Positions 10,922-24,049 are shown, numbered from the stretch's first letter. The stretch is 64,000 nt of DNA from Paralvinella palmiformis (GCA_025642065.1 JAODUP010000127.1:387501-451500); one strand, 5' to 3'. Numbers and translations are program-made. Notes: a model not told the origin generated them from the sequence alone.

Positions 10922-13311
10922 TAATATTTACAGAATAAATAATATTTATTAATAAAATATGAAACCTGGTTATTCATTATTTTCAATATGTAACAAGTAT
11001 TTAAAAGTGTAATAATTAATTATAATGGGTTTCATGCAGTAATTAGCTTTATTAAATATGTGTTTATACATTCTTAATGCCCTCAGAATTATGTTTATAT
11101 CTACAACATATATTATTTCAGAACATGTTATATACACTGGTAGGCTATATCTTGCCTACATCCTAAAAAAATTCTATCTATATATATTACTGCCTTAGTA
11201 TTATATTTGGTTCACTTTTTGAGATTTGATTATTTGGCATAAGCAAATCTCACAAAGTACTTAATTCTTTTGGGTTTGTCATACAACCCATTGGCAATTT
11301 TTTAAATACATGTGAACAACTAATTGCATTATTAATATCATAATAGAATTGATATAGCACTGATTTATACATCCATCTAGGGCAACGGTACCTCTGTGCA
11401 TAGACAATGCAATAGTCACATTAAAAGAAATAAACAAACAAAGCTGATAACATAAACAACTTAAATACATCCACTTCCAGATAGTGTTTAATAACTCAAA
11501 TGGATGGCAGTACCATTTAATGTGGTTGGCCAGTGATAACTAGGAATCCAGTTACAAATGTTATTAGCAGTGGAATTTATCTCTGATAGCATTCTATTAA
11601 TTCTAGACAGAACCTGTAACCCCTGATTTAGCATATGAATACCTAGAGTGTCTGCTGCAAAGGTGAGTACAGAAATAATTATGGAGGACCTATTTTGAAT
11701 GAATTGGTTCTGTGTGCGTTTGTGCGTGTGTGTAATGTTTATAAATATACTACAATTCATTAGTAAAAAAGTAGTGAATTTTTCTAACAGACTTTAGGAA
11801 ATATGATTTGACACTTGTTCGTTTTAGTACATGTATAAACCAAGATGGTATGAAGTAATTTCAATGTGACCAGTTGGCTCCAAACCTCGGGGGCCTGCCA
11901 AAATAACCATAACAGTTAATAACTTTTGGATCTATTACTGGCTATTGTCAATCATCAGTATGTAATTAATGCAAATTAGTAAAAAAACTTTACAAATCAG
12001 TGTTGGTGACTATTTTAAATGGATGACTTCTGACCATTTATATACATTTAAATATGGGTTATGGCCCATTCTCTTCAGTAATTAAGTGAAGACCTGACTC
12101 GTAACGTTTGAAGGTCTCAGGAGGGCCAAACACCTCAACCCATCTCTGCCACCTAGATCCATGACTGGTGTAATGAATAATTTAGACAACTGGAGCCACA
12201 TCATGCCTTTTTATGATGTTTTAATAACTCTTACGCAAGTATTAGTAAGCTGCATTCATCGACTAATAAATGAGTATTCCGAAGTCAAGATGGTTGAAAA
12301 AGGATGTGTTTAATGTGAACATTTGCTCACAGCTTTCTCAGTTGGTGCTAAATCCATCAAAACACATAACAGATCAATTGTTATACGTGGTTAGACCCAT
12401 AGCAAGTTTAATGAATGATAATAAATAGAAATGTTTTTATAAATTTAGTTACAGTATTTACTGGATATTGTTTATTTATAATAATAACACATAGCAATGT
12501 AATTAATGGGCTTATACATGTTTAAATTCATTCATACTTTGTATTCTTTCTATTAGAAATGAATTATTTTGGGATCTAGTTTTTATTGACACATTCTCTA
12601 ATCAAAGGAATTGGGTTTTTATTGTGGTTTGTTCATATACCATGCACTGATTAGTCATAAACAAGTAATAATGTTCAAAACATTTTATTATCAGTAGCTT
12701 ACATCTACAAAACACGTCATTAATTAATCAGTCCATTTACTTAGCTATGATACTTCTAACTAAAACATACTTATGAAAATGCCATGCTTATTTCAATATT
12801 GTCATGCTTTAAAATATGAATAAGACATTGTTTAATATATAATACACTACTTACCATGCTTAGAACTCTCACTTGGTAGTAACTAATAAAATAATATACA
12901 GTCAAAGTGGTCTATAACCTGATCTATAGCTATTTCTAAATCAGCAACTAGGACCTCCTCCCCCGAGACCTTGATTGTACATTAGAAATGGATTATGTGT
13001 ATTTAATGCATCATAAACAAAATTATTACTTTGCACATTATTGTGCATATATATTTTGGAGAGATATAAGCTATCTATTTACTTAAATATTCTGGAAACT
13101 TAACGACTGAAAAGTTCATATAAACGTCTGTAACAATTACTAAAAAATAACATCCTATGCTACAGGCAATAATCCTTACTACGAAAAACAATGTACTGTC
13201 AGTGTACATAATGAACAGATGTCTTCAAAAAAACTATACCACAAGTAACAATATCATTAAAACAAGATTCTTATTGCTAACATGAAATATTTATGTGATC
13301 AAAGCAATCAT
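10922..13311. other. Convergent intergenic region between DPH5 and TEX14
   Basis: Holds the 3' UTRs of two genes pointing at each other. AATAAA for DPH5 is at 10,934 and 10,951. On the minus strand an AATAAA (forward TTTATT) near 12,684 could serve TEX14. Beyond AT-rich sequence I see no coding region or recognisable repeat. Confidence 0.5.
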
Positions 13312-13572
13312 TTATCCAACTATTTCTTCCTCACTAAAACAAATCTGAGTGAACATTTGTGGATTAACACTCATTGTGTTTATCTGGTTATCTCCACCAG
13401 CTGGACTTGGTAAACCTTTGTTCTGTAATAAAGAATTATTCTTTATTAATATTCATACAAAATACATTTTTAGAATAATTAACATTTTCAACAAATCCTT
13501 TTTATGAATGGCATTAAACAAATAGAAGCTGATTATCTTTTCTGTAAAACATTTTCACAGTAATGTTCACAT

Positions 13573-13604
<32 letters not shown>

Positions 13605-16600
13605 TACATAAATACTAACCATGTCAATATCTGTAAAAATATCTGTATCCTTTAATATGTTGGTAGATGACCCTGTAAATAACTTTTCATCATGTCTACT
13701 GTTGCTTAACATTTAAAAATTAGATAGTATTCATCATTTTTATAACAAAATACATATGTTTTAAATCAGAATATAATATAGCATACCATTGTTGCTATTG
13801 GTTGATGCTGTACTATTTGATGTCTTGTTACCCTGCAATGACATGTGTATCTGGTTATCCGAGTTACAATTGAAATCATCATCAATGTAGATATCCTCAG
13901 TTTCAATTCTTTCATCTTCATAATCCTACAGCATAAACACTGTATGCATAATATAAACTACAGAGGATTTCCAATGTAAAAAATGTAGAATCAGTATATT
14001 TACTGCAGTTGATGCTTCTATAACAACGGATTTGGAGCACTAACAGTGTGGGTGTCCTTATCTGTGTTGTCTGTCTGAATAGCAATCTCGGCAGTGTGTT
14101 TTAGTTGCTGTGCATTTGCTGAGCTGAGTTTTGAAAGACCTGAAAGAACATCAAAGCTAAAAGTAACATAACTGCTACATATTTAGCCAGAAATATAATT
14201 ATGTGCAGGCAATGAGTTAACTAACAAGAAATTTCAGCTGATGTGATACCATCATATGAATAATATAAATAAACCTTTAATTTCTGACACAATGTCTGCC
14301 TTATGGGGACAGTCTGGGTGAGTATATTTCTCAATGACTTCAGAATACACATTGAGAAGAACATTATCTACAATATCACTGACTTCCTGATCTAAAAACA
14401 AAATATTTTCAGTAAATTAGGAATATTTTACAGAATTAAAACATTCATACAAATGAATAACAGAAAAAAAAGGTATTATTTACAGTAGTTTGTATTAGAG
14501 TAGAGCACAGTTTTGGTGAAGATAGTGATATAGTTTAAAAGCTTATGCCACACACACACACACACACATTGTGAATTAATTAGATGTAATCCAAACATAT
14601 GTATTAAAAACTAAAAGCAGTAACATATCCAACACAATTTATATAAGTAGAAAATATTGGAAGATAATTTTTTTTACCTGTTTCAGATTCCTGCTCTAGA
14701 CTTCCAGGTATTCTAGCAACTAAATGACCAAGACATGGAGATCTGGTAACACCACTTTATGGGGGGAAAATATATTGTAGATATTATCATCTATTATTTT
14801 AGTAAAATATATATAAATGAATGACGTTGTTTCTAAGACTAGTTCTCAGGATGTTAACTGAGATGATTAGTTAAGACAAACCTTATGTTTTGAACATGAT
14901 GTGGTTGTGAGAACGTAGCATCACCAGATGATCGAGCATCATGTGAAGGCAAAGCTTCAATTGGCCTTTTTGGTGTTACTTCTGCCATGTTTTCAGTGCA
15001 AGTAGCCTTTGTCAATACTTGCTTTTGGATAGTTTCTGTTACCAATTGGGATAATTCCTGGTGCATTTTTGACTAGAAGTGAACAATATTTTGTGGCATG
15101 TTAATACACAACCTGAAGTTTACCATAATTGGGTTTTAAAATCAGTTCAATAGTGTGCTATAGCCATTCACCTTAATAGCCTCTGGTTGAGTTTGCTCTG
15201 CACATCTTTTACTTAGATCCATTTCCTGCTTTTGTCTTGTTTTCATAACTAACACTTCCTGCTTCTTCACATGCTACATTACACAGAGACAGTAATATAC
15301 AATATACTATCAGATTATTATGGTAGACGCATGCTCACACTGTCAAAAACAAGTGTATATAATGCCTACATTATTGGCCTTAAAAAGTATTATTACCTCT
15401 TTAATAAGATTCTGATAGGAAGCAATAATCTTCTTTATGCCACCAGTTTCAGCATACCACTCATCTTTCTTTTCTAGTGGACTGAGCCTCTCAGGACTAT
15501 TACAGATAGTTGTATTTATGGCTCTGGAGTCTGGTCTGTATACCATAAACAGTGAATAAATATTTTAAAATGAATGAGCATTAAAACTAGAGACTATAAT
15601 AGTTATCTGTAAATATTTTAATAAGGTTAAACTAGACAAATTGCATTGTGTCAAATAACACTGATCTTTCATAAAATAGAAGGAAAAATGGAATATAATT
15701 GCTGGAAAACAGAATTTCAGTCTAAAAAAAGGAATATAAATCTGGATTTTTAAGTTTCATTGCTCTGATAGCCTCTCTACAATGCTGATAGCCATTCTGT
15801 TCCTGCACATCTATTTTTATAAACATTTTAAATTGACAGATAACCCATCATCAAATATATGGCTATTTTGACTTTTTTCAAATATGAATACAAATTAAAT
15901 AACTTTGTAGTAAGAAAATGACAAAGCATAATACTGAATTAACCATGCAACTATAATATGATGTGATATGAATTTTTTTATTTTACAGTGAAACATTTGT
16001 CTGAATCACAAGTCCACTTTTTATCAATGAAATTAGGAGTTTATACTGATTGTTACCATCTAGAACTTTAGGAAGGAACACACGATTCTAGAAAAACCCT
16101 AAACTTATTTTTATCCAGTTTTCTAATAGTACCCTCAGCTTGGTGCAATTCTCATTCATCTACAACAGAAGAAATATCCAAGAGTTTAATTTCATAGCAA
16201 CACCTTGAATGGAGTTTGTAATTGACTTCTGAGATAGTTGACTGGTGGGGCTGAGATATACATTAATTATCAGGAGCTGTTTGTTCAATATCAATTAGAA
16301 CAAATTACAGGTGTGATATGGCTGTCTGAATGAATTCATTGCTACCAAGTTAAACCATCTTCTGTTTGTCAGATTTTTGAACCAACAAATCTTTTCTGGT
16401 TGCATCACTCAAGACAGATTCACTAAGTAGAGTAATTGAGTTCAGCTCAGAACCATAATTCACTTCCAAGGTTTGTGGTTGCAATTAAATTTTCTTTTGA
16501 ATACGACATACATTACTACCATTAGCTATATGAACAGCTGGGTTGCTCTTCTGAAAAAGGATTGATGATACTTCAAAGATCGAAATAGTTTTTCAAGAAT

Positions 16601-19600
16601 TCCAGAAATATTTTGGTCACATCTCTCTCACCATCACTCAGATACTGGTATGTAGCTGCTTGCTTGTACTTTATAGATTTAGGTTAATTCTTTTCAAGGT
16701 TTCTGATACACCTTAAAATGGTATCTCTTAAAGTACACAACAAATGGCACAATCAAGACCAATATTAGTCTGTGATATCTTGGCACAGTTGATCAACATC
16801 CTTACCATATTGGTCAAGGTGATTGCTAAATGCATTGTGAACCAGGTGAACACAACTACCAAGGTAAATAAGATCATCAAACTGTAGATGCTCTTCTGTG
16901 ATTCCTGAAGATGATCTTGTTAATGATTTGTTTTTAAGCTAGGTATGTTATCTTCCACCATTTGGTTGAAAATTATAAGTGTGATAAAAATCCAGTGAAG
17001 TATAAAATGTCCCCAAACTTCATTGAAGCTTGGTAACTAGTAATGAGATTTCTAGCTCCATTCCCCCCCCTGCTCTGTCACCTTTTCACTGAAGTACATG
17101 GAAAGAGAAGACTAGATTTGAGTAGATCCTGAACAGCCAAATGTTGGAAAGATGCTGCCAGACCCTCACCAATCACATAGGAAGCACTGGTCCTACTCAA
17201 TATAGTTCACACATTATAATAAAATCATTGTATTTGATGGTTTAATTGTTCCCAGAACTTGGTGATGAATCTGAAACAGTGAACAATCGATTACTCTCCT
17301 TCTTCTCTTGGGTGTATTTGATCGATTACGTTTTACATCACTGGATAAAGTATAATGCACAGTGTTACATCAATATGAAACATAAACTGCAGTTCTGCAA
17401 TAAAACTAACATTCACAGAAGTGTGTAAAATACTTAGAAAACAGGAAATAGCTGGAATAAGTGAATTAAAAATAGAACAAAATAGGTACTTGATGCCCAT
17501 AAAAAGGTTGTGTACACATAAAAATCACTGTATGAGAAATTGAAATTTCTTTATCATCAGGAAATTAACTGCAGAATTATTCCAGAATAACCAAACAAAT
17601 AACTATCACCTTTTAGCTGCTTTCATATTATTTGTGGGTGAAACTGCTGATTCATATGTATAAGTGGTATAACTTGACACATGGCTTGCTGGTTTGTAGG
17701 CATGATAGCCGACATTATTAGACACTAGTAAGTCATGACAAGTTTTAGTTGTATCTAAACTTGAAGGTGTTATTCTGAAAGGTGAAAGATATCACATTAC
17801 ATACTATTTCTAGAGTAAAAAAGGAGCAGCATATGTATATATATATATATAATTTAGTAGTTTAGGCTTATATATATATATATATACACCAATATTTAGT
17901 TGTTATTCATACATTCAATAATTATAATTATTTACCTGCTTTTATGCATGCGAGGAAGGTTTGTGCAAGAATATCTTGCACCTGAGAAAATCTGATGCAT
18001 ATTTCTCCTGGGATATAAATAAATTGGGCCAGTTTTTTTACTTGCATTATCTTGTTCACCAGTTTTTTCTAGATTATCATTAAGCACACTGCTTTGTCTG
18101 CTACTTTGACTAAACCGGTCTTGAAGAAGTGTACCACAAACAGTGTTCTTTTTAGTAGTCAGGTCATAATAACTGAAAGTTAATGAATTAGATGTCAAAC
18201 ATTAGCAAAAGAATTGGGAGACTAGATCTATATTTGTCTAACTCATGTATTATACTACAAAATGAATCAGTTATATTTCTGTGTTATTATATTGCAAACA
18301 TACTTTTGCCCTTTTGTTGATGAAACACTGTTGAATGCACTCATTGTCTTAATTTCACTTTGCTTATCTTCATTTGTAGGAACTGAATAATATGGTTGTC
18401 TAAGGGTTACAGCAGAATAAGCAGTTGTTAGGTTCCGTGACTTCAAATTTTCATATTCTTTCTTGAAGGGATTTGTGAGATTCTCACCATCTCCCTTTTC
18501 AGTTACTGTACCAGAATTCTTACTGCCACTTGTGTGGAAAATAAAAGAGCTCAGCATTTAATTTACATCACATATGACAGCTGCATGAGTTTAAAGAGAC
18601 AAATACTATGCTAACTAGAAATACAAGCAATTCTATGTCAACATAATGAAATAGACTATTGGTTTGTTTTTTCTTCAAATCTGATAGGACATACTGGTAA
18701 TTGGAGTCTAGTGAATATAACATTTGCCTAATGAACATAAACTTACTGCTCCTGAATCATGCTGGCTTCCTTTTTATCTGTAAGCAGATTTGTACTGGAT
18801 GTTCCAGCATTTGGGGTCGATGTAAGTTTTGGTTTTGTCAAAACTGTTTCAAAGTATTTACTTTTGGCTATATCCAAAGTGAATTTCACACCCATTCCTT
18901 CAAAATGGGCATCACCACCTGGTGATATTTCACTGCCATTCCTCACTTCTACTATAGCTTCCTTAGTGCTAGTTTGGCTTTGATTTTGCTTGGTTTTAAA
19001 TGATATCTCTTTCTGATTATATCCACATTGCTGCATACTTGGTTCTGTTTCAACAGACTGTGTTGTTTGTGTACTTTCATAATTCTCCCAGTATTTGTCC
19101 TTCCTAAATAGATATTATAAGTGATACAAGGGTAAATTTTCTTAAATGATCAATAAACACTTGAAAATAAAGATACCTTAATATTTATAGTGAAAACTAT
19201 TGCCTGAAATTACTCCCTCTCTTTTACGCACACACGTGCACAGACACAATTTTGATAATTACTTCAGACAGAGTACAATGAATGGAGGCATATTATGCTA
19301 TACATACATGTTGTATATTATATACTTACTTATTTTTTGGAGATGTTCCAAAAGGTGTTACCTGTTGTTCAAAAATTGACAGGTAGTTCTTATGATGAAC
19401 ATTTCCACTTCCTTCCTTTCCATTTTGATTTACTGAAGTTACAGTGGAACTGTTGTTTAACTCATCTGTGTCTGATATGTCTACTTTATCTTCAGACTTG
19501 AGAGACTTCCATTTTTTATCCATAGAGAATGCTGAATGGCTGTTGTATGCTTTTAGATGTGGGTATGAGATGTTGCTATTTACACTTCTAATCTCAGGAT

Positions 19601-22508
19601 CCTACATTAAATTATAGCATTAAGGGAGCTATCGATATATTTTGTAAAATAATTATAATATACAGAGACATATAAACACATGCACAACTAACTAATTTTT
19701 AATATGAAAATATCATTATTTATATTGAGTTGATATCCATCAGATAGTTGCCTACCATCAACACACGCGTAAGATTGTTTATGAACTGTTCCAGAGTAAG
19801 ACCTCTGTCCATGGGTTCTACAGCCAGACCATGCCGCAGTATTGTAGAGAATGGTTCTTTCATAGAATTTCCAATCTCAAGCATTCTCTTCTTCTGTGTT
19901 ACCTCAACTTCAATGTCTGAAGCATGCATGCCATGCCAAGGGGGGGTGCCTTTATCAACATTAAACTGTTTTAATACCACATTCACTCAAGACTGAAATC
20001 CTTCTTTATATATACATGTTCTTGTGAATAATGCTTACATGACATGTGATGTAGTAAATAATGACACAGATATATTTATACTGCTAGTATTAGTCAAGGT
20101 AATAAGCTTGTATCACCTTGTTCCCAGAATAGTTATAATAAATATGTTTACCATTCAGCAGTTCCCAAAGTACAGCACAGATGCTGTAAAGATCTGATTG
20201 TTTGGTTGGTTGAGAACCTGTTATCACTTCCGGAGCAAGCCAGTTGAAGGCAGTATTAATATATCGATTATGAATCACTCTATTCCTGGGAATAACACCA
20301 TCCACACTACAAGAAAGTTGAGACTGTGCATTGGTTGTTTAAACAAAATGTTTTTGGCTTTAAGCTTATCAACAGCTTATAAGATTTCAAATACTATGGG
20401 ATTATATACATTAGCAACAATTTTTAATTTATAGCTATACTGAATAGTCTGCTGAAGAGTGAAAAAATGATGGATACCTTTCTGTCATATATTCAAAATT
20501 ACACAGTTTGGCAATGTTTTGTTGAACCATCTGGATAGCATGTGATGTTATATAGCAATGTACGAGGTTCATTTGGTGAAGATATAGCAGGGCTTGTGAA
20601 ATCTGTTGCATTATTGCACATATTGCTTGGGTATCTAATACCATCAACTACAATTACAATGAATACATTCACAGTTCAATTTACACGAGTGCTGAATGTA
20701 CATTATGATGCATTACTATAGGTATGAAAAAAGAGTGGCCAGTAACAAATTCAGAAATGAGTTCACATCAAAAAGAAGACAAATAGATATGTTACAGATT
20801 ATATATACTGCTTTAAATATTTAAAAAAAATAAACATATTTACTTTATTATAGAGATATGAATAAAGTGAGCCTAGGCAAACTCTTTCATAGACCAACTG
20901 CAAGCCCTCCAGGTTGTCAGTCTGGTAAACAGCCATTATAAGCAAGATACTTGGATGTCTGAGACGCCTGCAGAAAATCAGATAAATACCAAACATATGT
21001 GGTTCATATTGACTTTAATGGGCAATGTTTCAGTTAGCTAATGAAGAGATCTGTGGAATAAAAAGTGACATACGCCATATGTTCATTCTCATTGATCAGC
21101 AAGTTAACATTTCCACCTTGTCTTGGTTTCTGGTGAAGTCTCTTAACAGTTACTGGTAGACCATTCCAGTACATACTATTGGAAGATAAAATATGTAGGA
21201 ACAAACCATGTTTTAAATCAAAGCAAATGTACCATATTTAAAATAGAAAAATCTGTACGTAACTGAGCTTTGATATTTGCTGTATGCGGTGGCATGTTTG
21301 TTGTTAGTTACTAACCTTTCCATCACCATAAATGATCCATTGTCATAGGTACAACCACTTTCATCATGTTCTAATGAATTATCTTTCACAAGAGGGATCG
21401 TAGCAATTATTCCACTGTGCTGTGGATGACTGACATACAACTAAGAGACATAACAGTAACAATATACAGGAAGTGATTATCTTTATTAAACATCAATAAC
21501 ATTAAATAAATAACAACAAAAATATGTAATACCTTGCCAAAACCACTGCTAAGGCCTGATTGATAACCACTAACAGGTCTGTAATTGCTTTTAAACTTCA
21601 ATAGGTTTCCAATGGAAAGTCTTTTCCGCTCTTTTCTGATTCAATCAAAACATAAAAATAATTATACCTAGATATATGTAACAGTTTAGAGAACTCTTAA
21701 AGTGTAATTCTGTAGAATCTGCCCTCTGGCAAGTGTTTGGAATTTTTTTTAATTACTTAGCATTTAGCATGCCATGTGTCCTCTCAGTTTCCTTTTTTCC
21801 ATTTGAGATTGCCAGAGTTGAACTTCGAACTTGTTCTATGAAGATCAACATCTTGGCTTTCTTCACAGAATCGACTTGCTCATTGATGAAGTGCATAATT
21901 CCTTTCCCTGTGTCATCATGTAACCTCAGATCTCCACCAGCCTCCAGCAGCATGCTGAGCAGCACAGAATTACATGTGTAACAGGCTGCATGAACAGCTG
22001 TGATGCCTGTACATGATCTCCTGTTTGTTAATATTTATAATTTCTTCAGAAATTTTCTTTACCCCTTACTTAAAGTATATGCACATACACAATTGGCATT
22101 CTTGCATTATGCTTATTGAGAAACAGTAAAATCTAGTAAAAGATACACTTATTATTCATTGTTCATATTTTCTACATACGCATTTGGATCAGCTCCATGT
22201 TTTAGTAAGAGGCTAGCAACATTCAGCTTTTCCTTGAGACAGGCACAAAATAATGGAGTTTCTCCTTTGTTGTTTGGATAATCACATGTGATGCCTATTT
22301 AAATTAAAACAAGATCAATATTTGTAGTGTCTTGGAAATCAAGAAATCTGCATTTTAAAATGGAGATGTAGATTTTTAACTTGCCAATTTTCAGAATCTG
22401 TTTCACTCTTTTTTTGTCACCATTAGCTGCTGCCTCATGCAGAGAACTCCCAAGGTGGTTTAAGTTGGATAAAGATGGTGTCTTTGAAGGCTTCTGATGG
22501 AATGCCAT
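13312..22508 (-). CDS. TEX14: TEX14-like inactive protein kinase with ankyrin repeats, 24 exons, 1,251 aa
   Basis: In vertebrates TEX14 keeps germ-cell intercellular bridges open by blocking final abscission. Order seen here: ankyrin repeats (about residues 18-145), pseudokinase (about 230-490), long low-complexity tail. Coding exons, 5' to 3': 22508-22385, 22294-22180, 22020-21757, 21635-21533, 21440-21316, 21175-21074, 20967-20844, 20647-20478, 20306-20152, 19949-19756, 19601-19330, 19103-18747, 18528-18304, 18172-17936, 17774-17610, 15535-15397, 15273-15172, 15072-14882, 14754-14678, 14391-14275, 14139-14045, 13925-13787, 13672-13620, 13422-13312. Phases match at every junction (3,756 nt). 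LLEAGGDLRLHDD, SGFGK, ARLRHP and LQLVYERVCLGSLYS fit TEX14 closely. The first ATG after an in-frame stop in the intron was taken as the start. The acceptor of exon 10 has an in-frame alternative. Confidence 0.88.
13574..13600. repeat. (AT)n microsatellite
   Basis: TA run in the TEX14 intron just downstream of the exon ending at 13,620. Confidence 0.9.
16560..17020 (-). pseudogene. hAT-like transposase relic in a TEX14 intron
   Basis: On the minus strand the intron 15,536-17,609 reads, with stops between pieces, SSGITEEHLQFDDLIYLGSC then VHLVHNAFSNHLDQYGKD. A Gly-x-Cys-x-His-Leu-x-x-Asn-Ala block is characteristic of hAT-type transposases and host proteins derived from them. Flanking pieces such as QAATYQYLSDGERDVTKIF continue the same relic. 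No intact frame exists. The assignment rests on one motif. Confidence 0.4.
19756..21440 (-). other. TEX14: TEX14 pseudokinase exons
   Basis: Exons 5-10. The fold's landmarks are present but the catalytic ones are lost. No GxGxxG loop is seen; the lysine of the VAIK position is kept (VTVKRL, about K255); the alpha-C glutamate region reads NENEHMARLRHP. HRD is replaced by HCY (about 349-351) and DFG by NFE (about 369-371), so both catalytic aspartates are missing. WLAPEV (APE, about 400-402) and the alpha-F SDLYS remain. ELLNGTPPWHG closes the C-lobe if exon 10 starts at 19,949. Phosphotransfer is not expected. Confidence 0.85.
21757..22508 (-). other. TEX14: TEX14 N-terminal ankyrin-repeat exons
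   Basis: Exons 1-3. Three ankyrin-type units are readable: GSSLHEAAANGDKKRVKQIL, then KGETPLFCACLKEKLNVASL with LLKHGADPNA, then GITAVHAACYTCNS with LLEAGGDLRLHDD. Exon 3 must begin at 22,020 (after AACAG), not at the nearer AG at 22,007, to hold frame; this choice restores the expected DPNAR-xx-G-ITAVHAA spacing. These repeats probably bind a protein partner, as in vertebrate TEX14. Confidence 0.85.
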
Positions 22509-22838
22509 CTTCACTAACAAGTTATATAGCTAGGGTTATGAAATTAGAAGAAATAAAATCCGCTATTCATATATTTAAATTAAAATCTGCACGCACAAAC
22601 GCACCCAAAATAACGATTACATTCTTCCAGTAGTCAGTGTAGATATACAATTATCAATAATAGCAAATGTCATTTACATTTAAAATGAGTAATACGAATT
22701 CTGATATCATATTGAATACAAAATCTAGTATAATTTAGTATATTCACCGGTTTATTTTCTTTCTATAAACTGAAAGTTTAATTTTGGTCAATAGAATTAT
22801 TCTAAGACTATCACCTAATTGCAAATACTAAGTTACTT

Positions 22839-22883
22839 GATTAGCGTTATCTTACTTATGTCACAAGTAAGATAACGCTAATC
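22839..22883. repeat. Perfect 19 bp inverted repeat (hairpin)
   Basis: Arms 22,839-22,857 and 22,865-22,883 are exact reverse complements around a 7-base loop; the core reads TTAGCGTTATCTTACTT. It lies in the likely first intron of TEX14, upstream of the ATG. It could be a tiny transposon remnant or a structural element. Confidence 0.85.
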
Positions 22884-23071
22884 CAATGCGTTTTTCATAA
22901 CTGTAATTTGAAATAACTACGCCATTTTAGGATGATAATCTAATTTATAAGCAGATAACTTCATGCGGCCTTTAATATTTCACAACTATATTTGAAACAA
23001 ATGCAAAAAGAACACTCCATTTATATATTTTTGGGACATTATTAACGGATCACAACTTGAACGCAACTTAC

Positions 23072-23160
23072 CAGGCAGACGACATTTCTCGCGCCTTTTT
23101 CGTTGTCCTTAGCATCCGCTAGATGGGCTATGTGCGCCACATCATTCAACGATCATTTTA
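23072..23160 (-). promoter_or_regulatory. TEX14: Probable TEX14 5' noncoding exon and promoter edge
   Basis: A strong donor (CTG then GTAAGTTG) ends an exon at 23,072, and a matching acceptor (CCCTAG) starts the next at 22,529, 21 bases before the ATG. The exon is GC-richer than its surroundings and has GGCGCGAGAAA, which resembles an E2F site. Spliced together, the leader is open in the protein's frame for 34 codons (back to a TGA at 23,153-23,155) but has no ATG in that frame. The transcription start is not defined. Confidence 0.45.
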
Positions 23161-23422
23161 GTTGCCTATAAAAAAGTAATAAACATACACAAATAAAAGA
23201 GACGCGTTTATGAATTTGCACCCACCACTAAGTACATATGCACATGATATAATAAGAACAAACAGGTAATAATAGAAAATAAATACGCGCTGACAACGTT
23301 AATTTTTCGCATTAATGTATCTTTTTATCCACAGTTATGTATATAATGTGTATGATTAGTCTACATAGTTGTTGCATATAGAAATAGTAGAAGTAGCATA
23401 TTCGATATACTGTGTATGTCTC

Positions 23423-23464
23423 TCTCCCCCCCTCTCTCTCTCTCTCTCTCTCTGTATGTGTGTG
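23423..23464. repeat. (CT)n / (GT)n microsatellite
   Basis: CT run with a short GT continuation, intergenic. Confidence 0.85.
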
Positions 23465-24049
23465 TGTCTCATGACTTTAAATACTTCGGGATCCCTCCGA
23501 TACTTCAGTCTTTCGTGCGGGCGGGTGTGTGAAATAGACGAAAGTAAAAGAAGAAAGTTACATATTCCAAGCTTCCTGATATATTCCACCGAGCAATAAT
23601 ACTAGCAGTCGCAGTACGCCCCAGACAGGAAAACTAAATCCCTCCCCCATTTAGATTGGAGGAAACTTAAACCTATCCAGTATTCTCTGAGGAACCATTA
23701 TGACACTAATCACAGTAAATACACTAGTTAGGAATTCTTCAACACCTTTCAAGAATTCAACATAGAGCAGATAATAAGGTTATCAACAAGATTTTCAAAC
23801 GCACTGGATCATGGTGCGATGGATCAACACCAATGTGAAACCTTCTGGCAGATATACTATAAAGACCCAGTACACTGAAATCATTGTACGTGCCTAACGA
23901 ATAGGCGCTGCACACTACGCAGACTCATACAAGTAATACAGTATAGACGTTATAACAGCGGACTTTAACCAACACCGGATATATTTATCGAACTTTGTCG
24001 AAATCAACAGATCTAATAATAACGATGCCGTCCCATCTAAAGCAGGCCA

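Larger units (their letters stand above)
13312..19601 (-). other. TEX14: TEX14 C-terminal tail exons
   Basis: Fourteen exons coding about 760 residues rich in Ser, Thr, Asn, Lys and Glu, with little predicted structure. A helical stretch around EWYAETGGIKKIIASYQNLI and the following basic exon could form a short coiled coil. An acidic stretch (YEDERIETEDIYIDDDF) lies near the end. I could not find the GPPxxxY CEP55-binding motif of vertebrate TEX14; the nearest text is KTGPIYLYP. The reading frame is intact to a TAA at 13,312-13,314. Confidence 0.75.

Noticed and set aside
19756..19986. Alternative acceptor for TEX14 exon 10 after AAAACAG, paired with a later donor (GGGAACAAG then GTGATA) of exon 9
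   Set aside because: Also in frame, but it inserts about 18 residues into the kinase C-lobe; the chosen pair gives the expected ELLNGTPPWHG. Kept as an alternative only.
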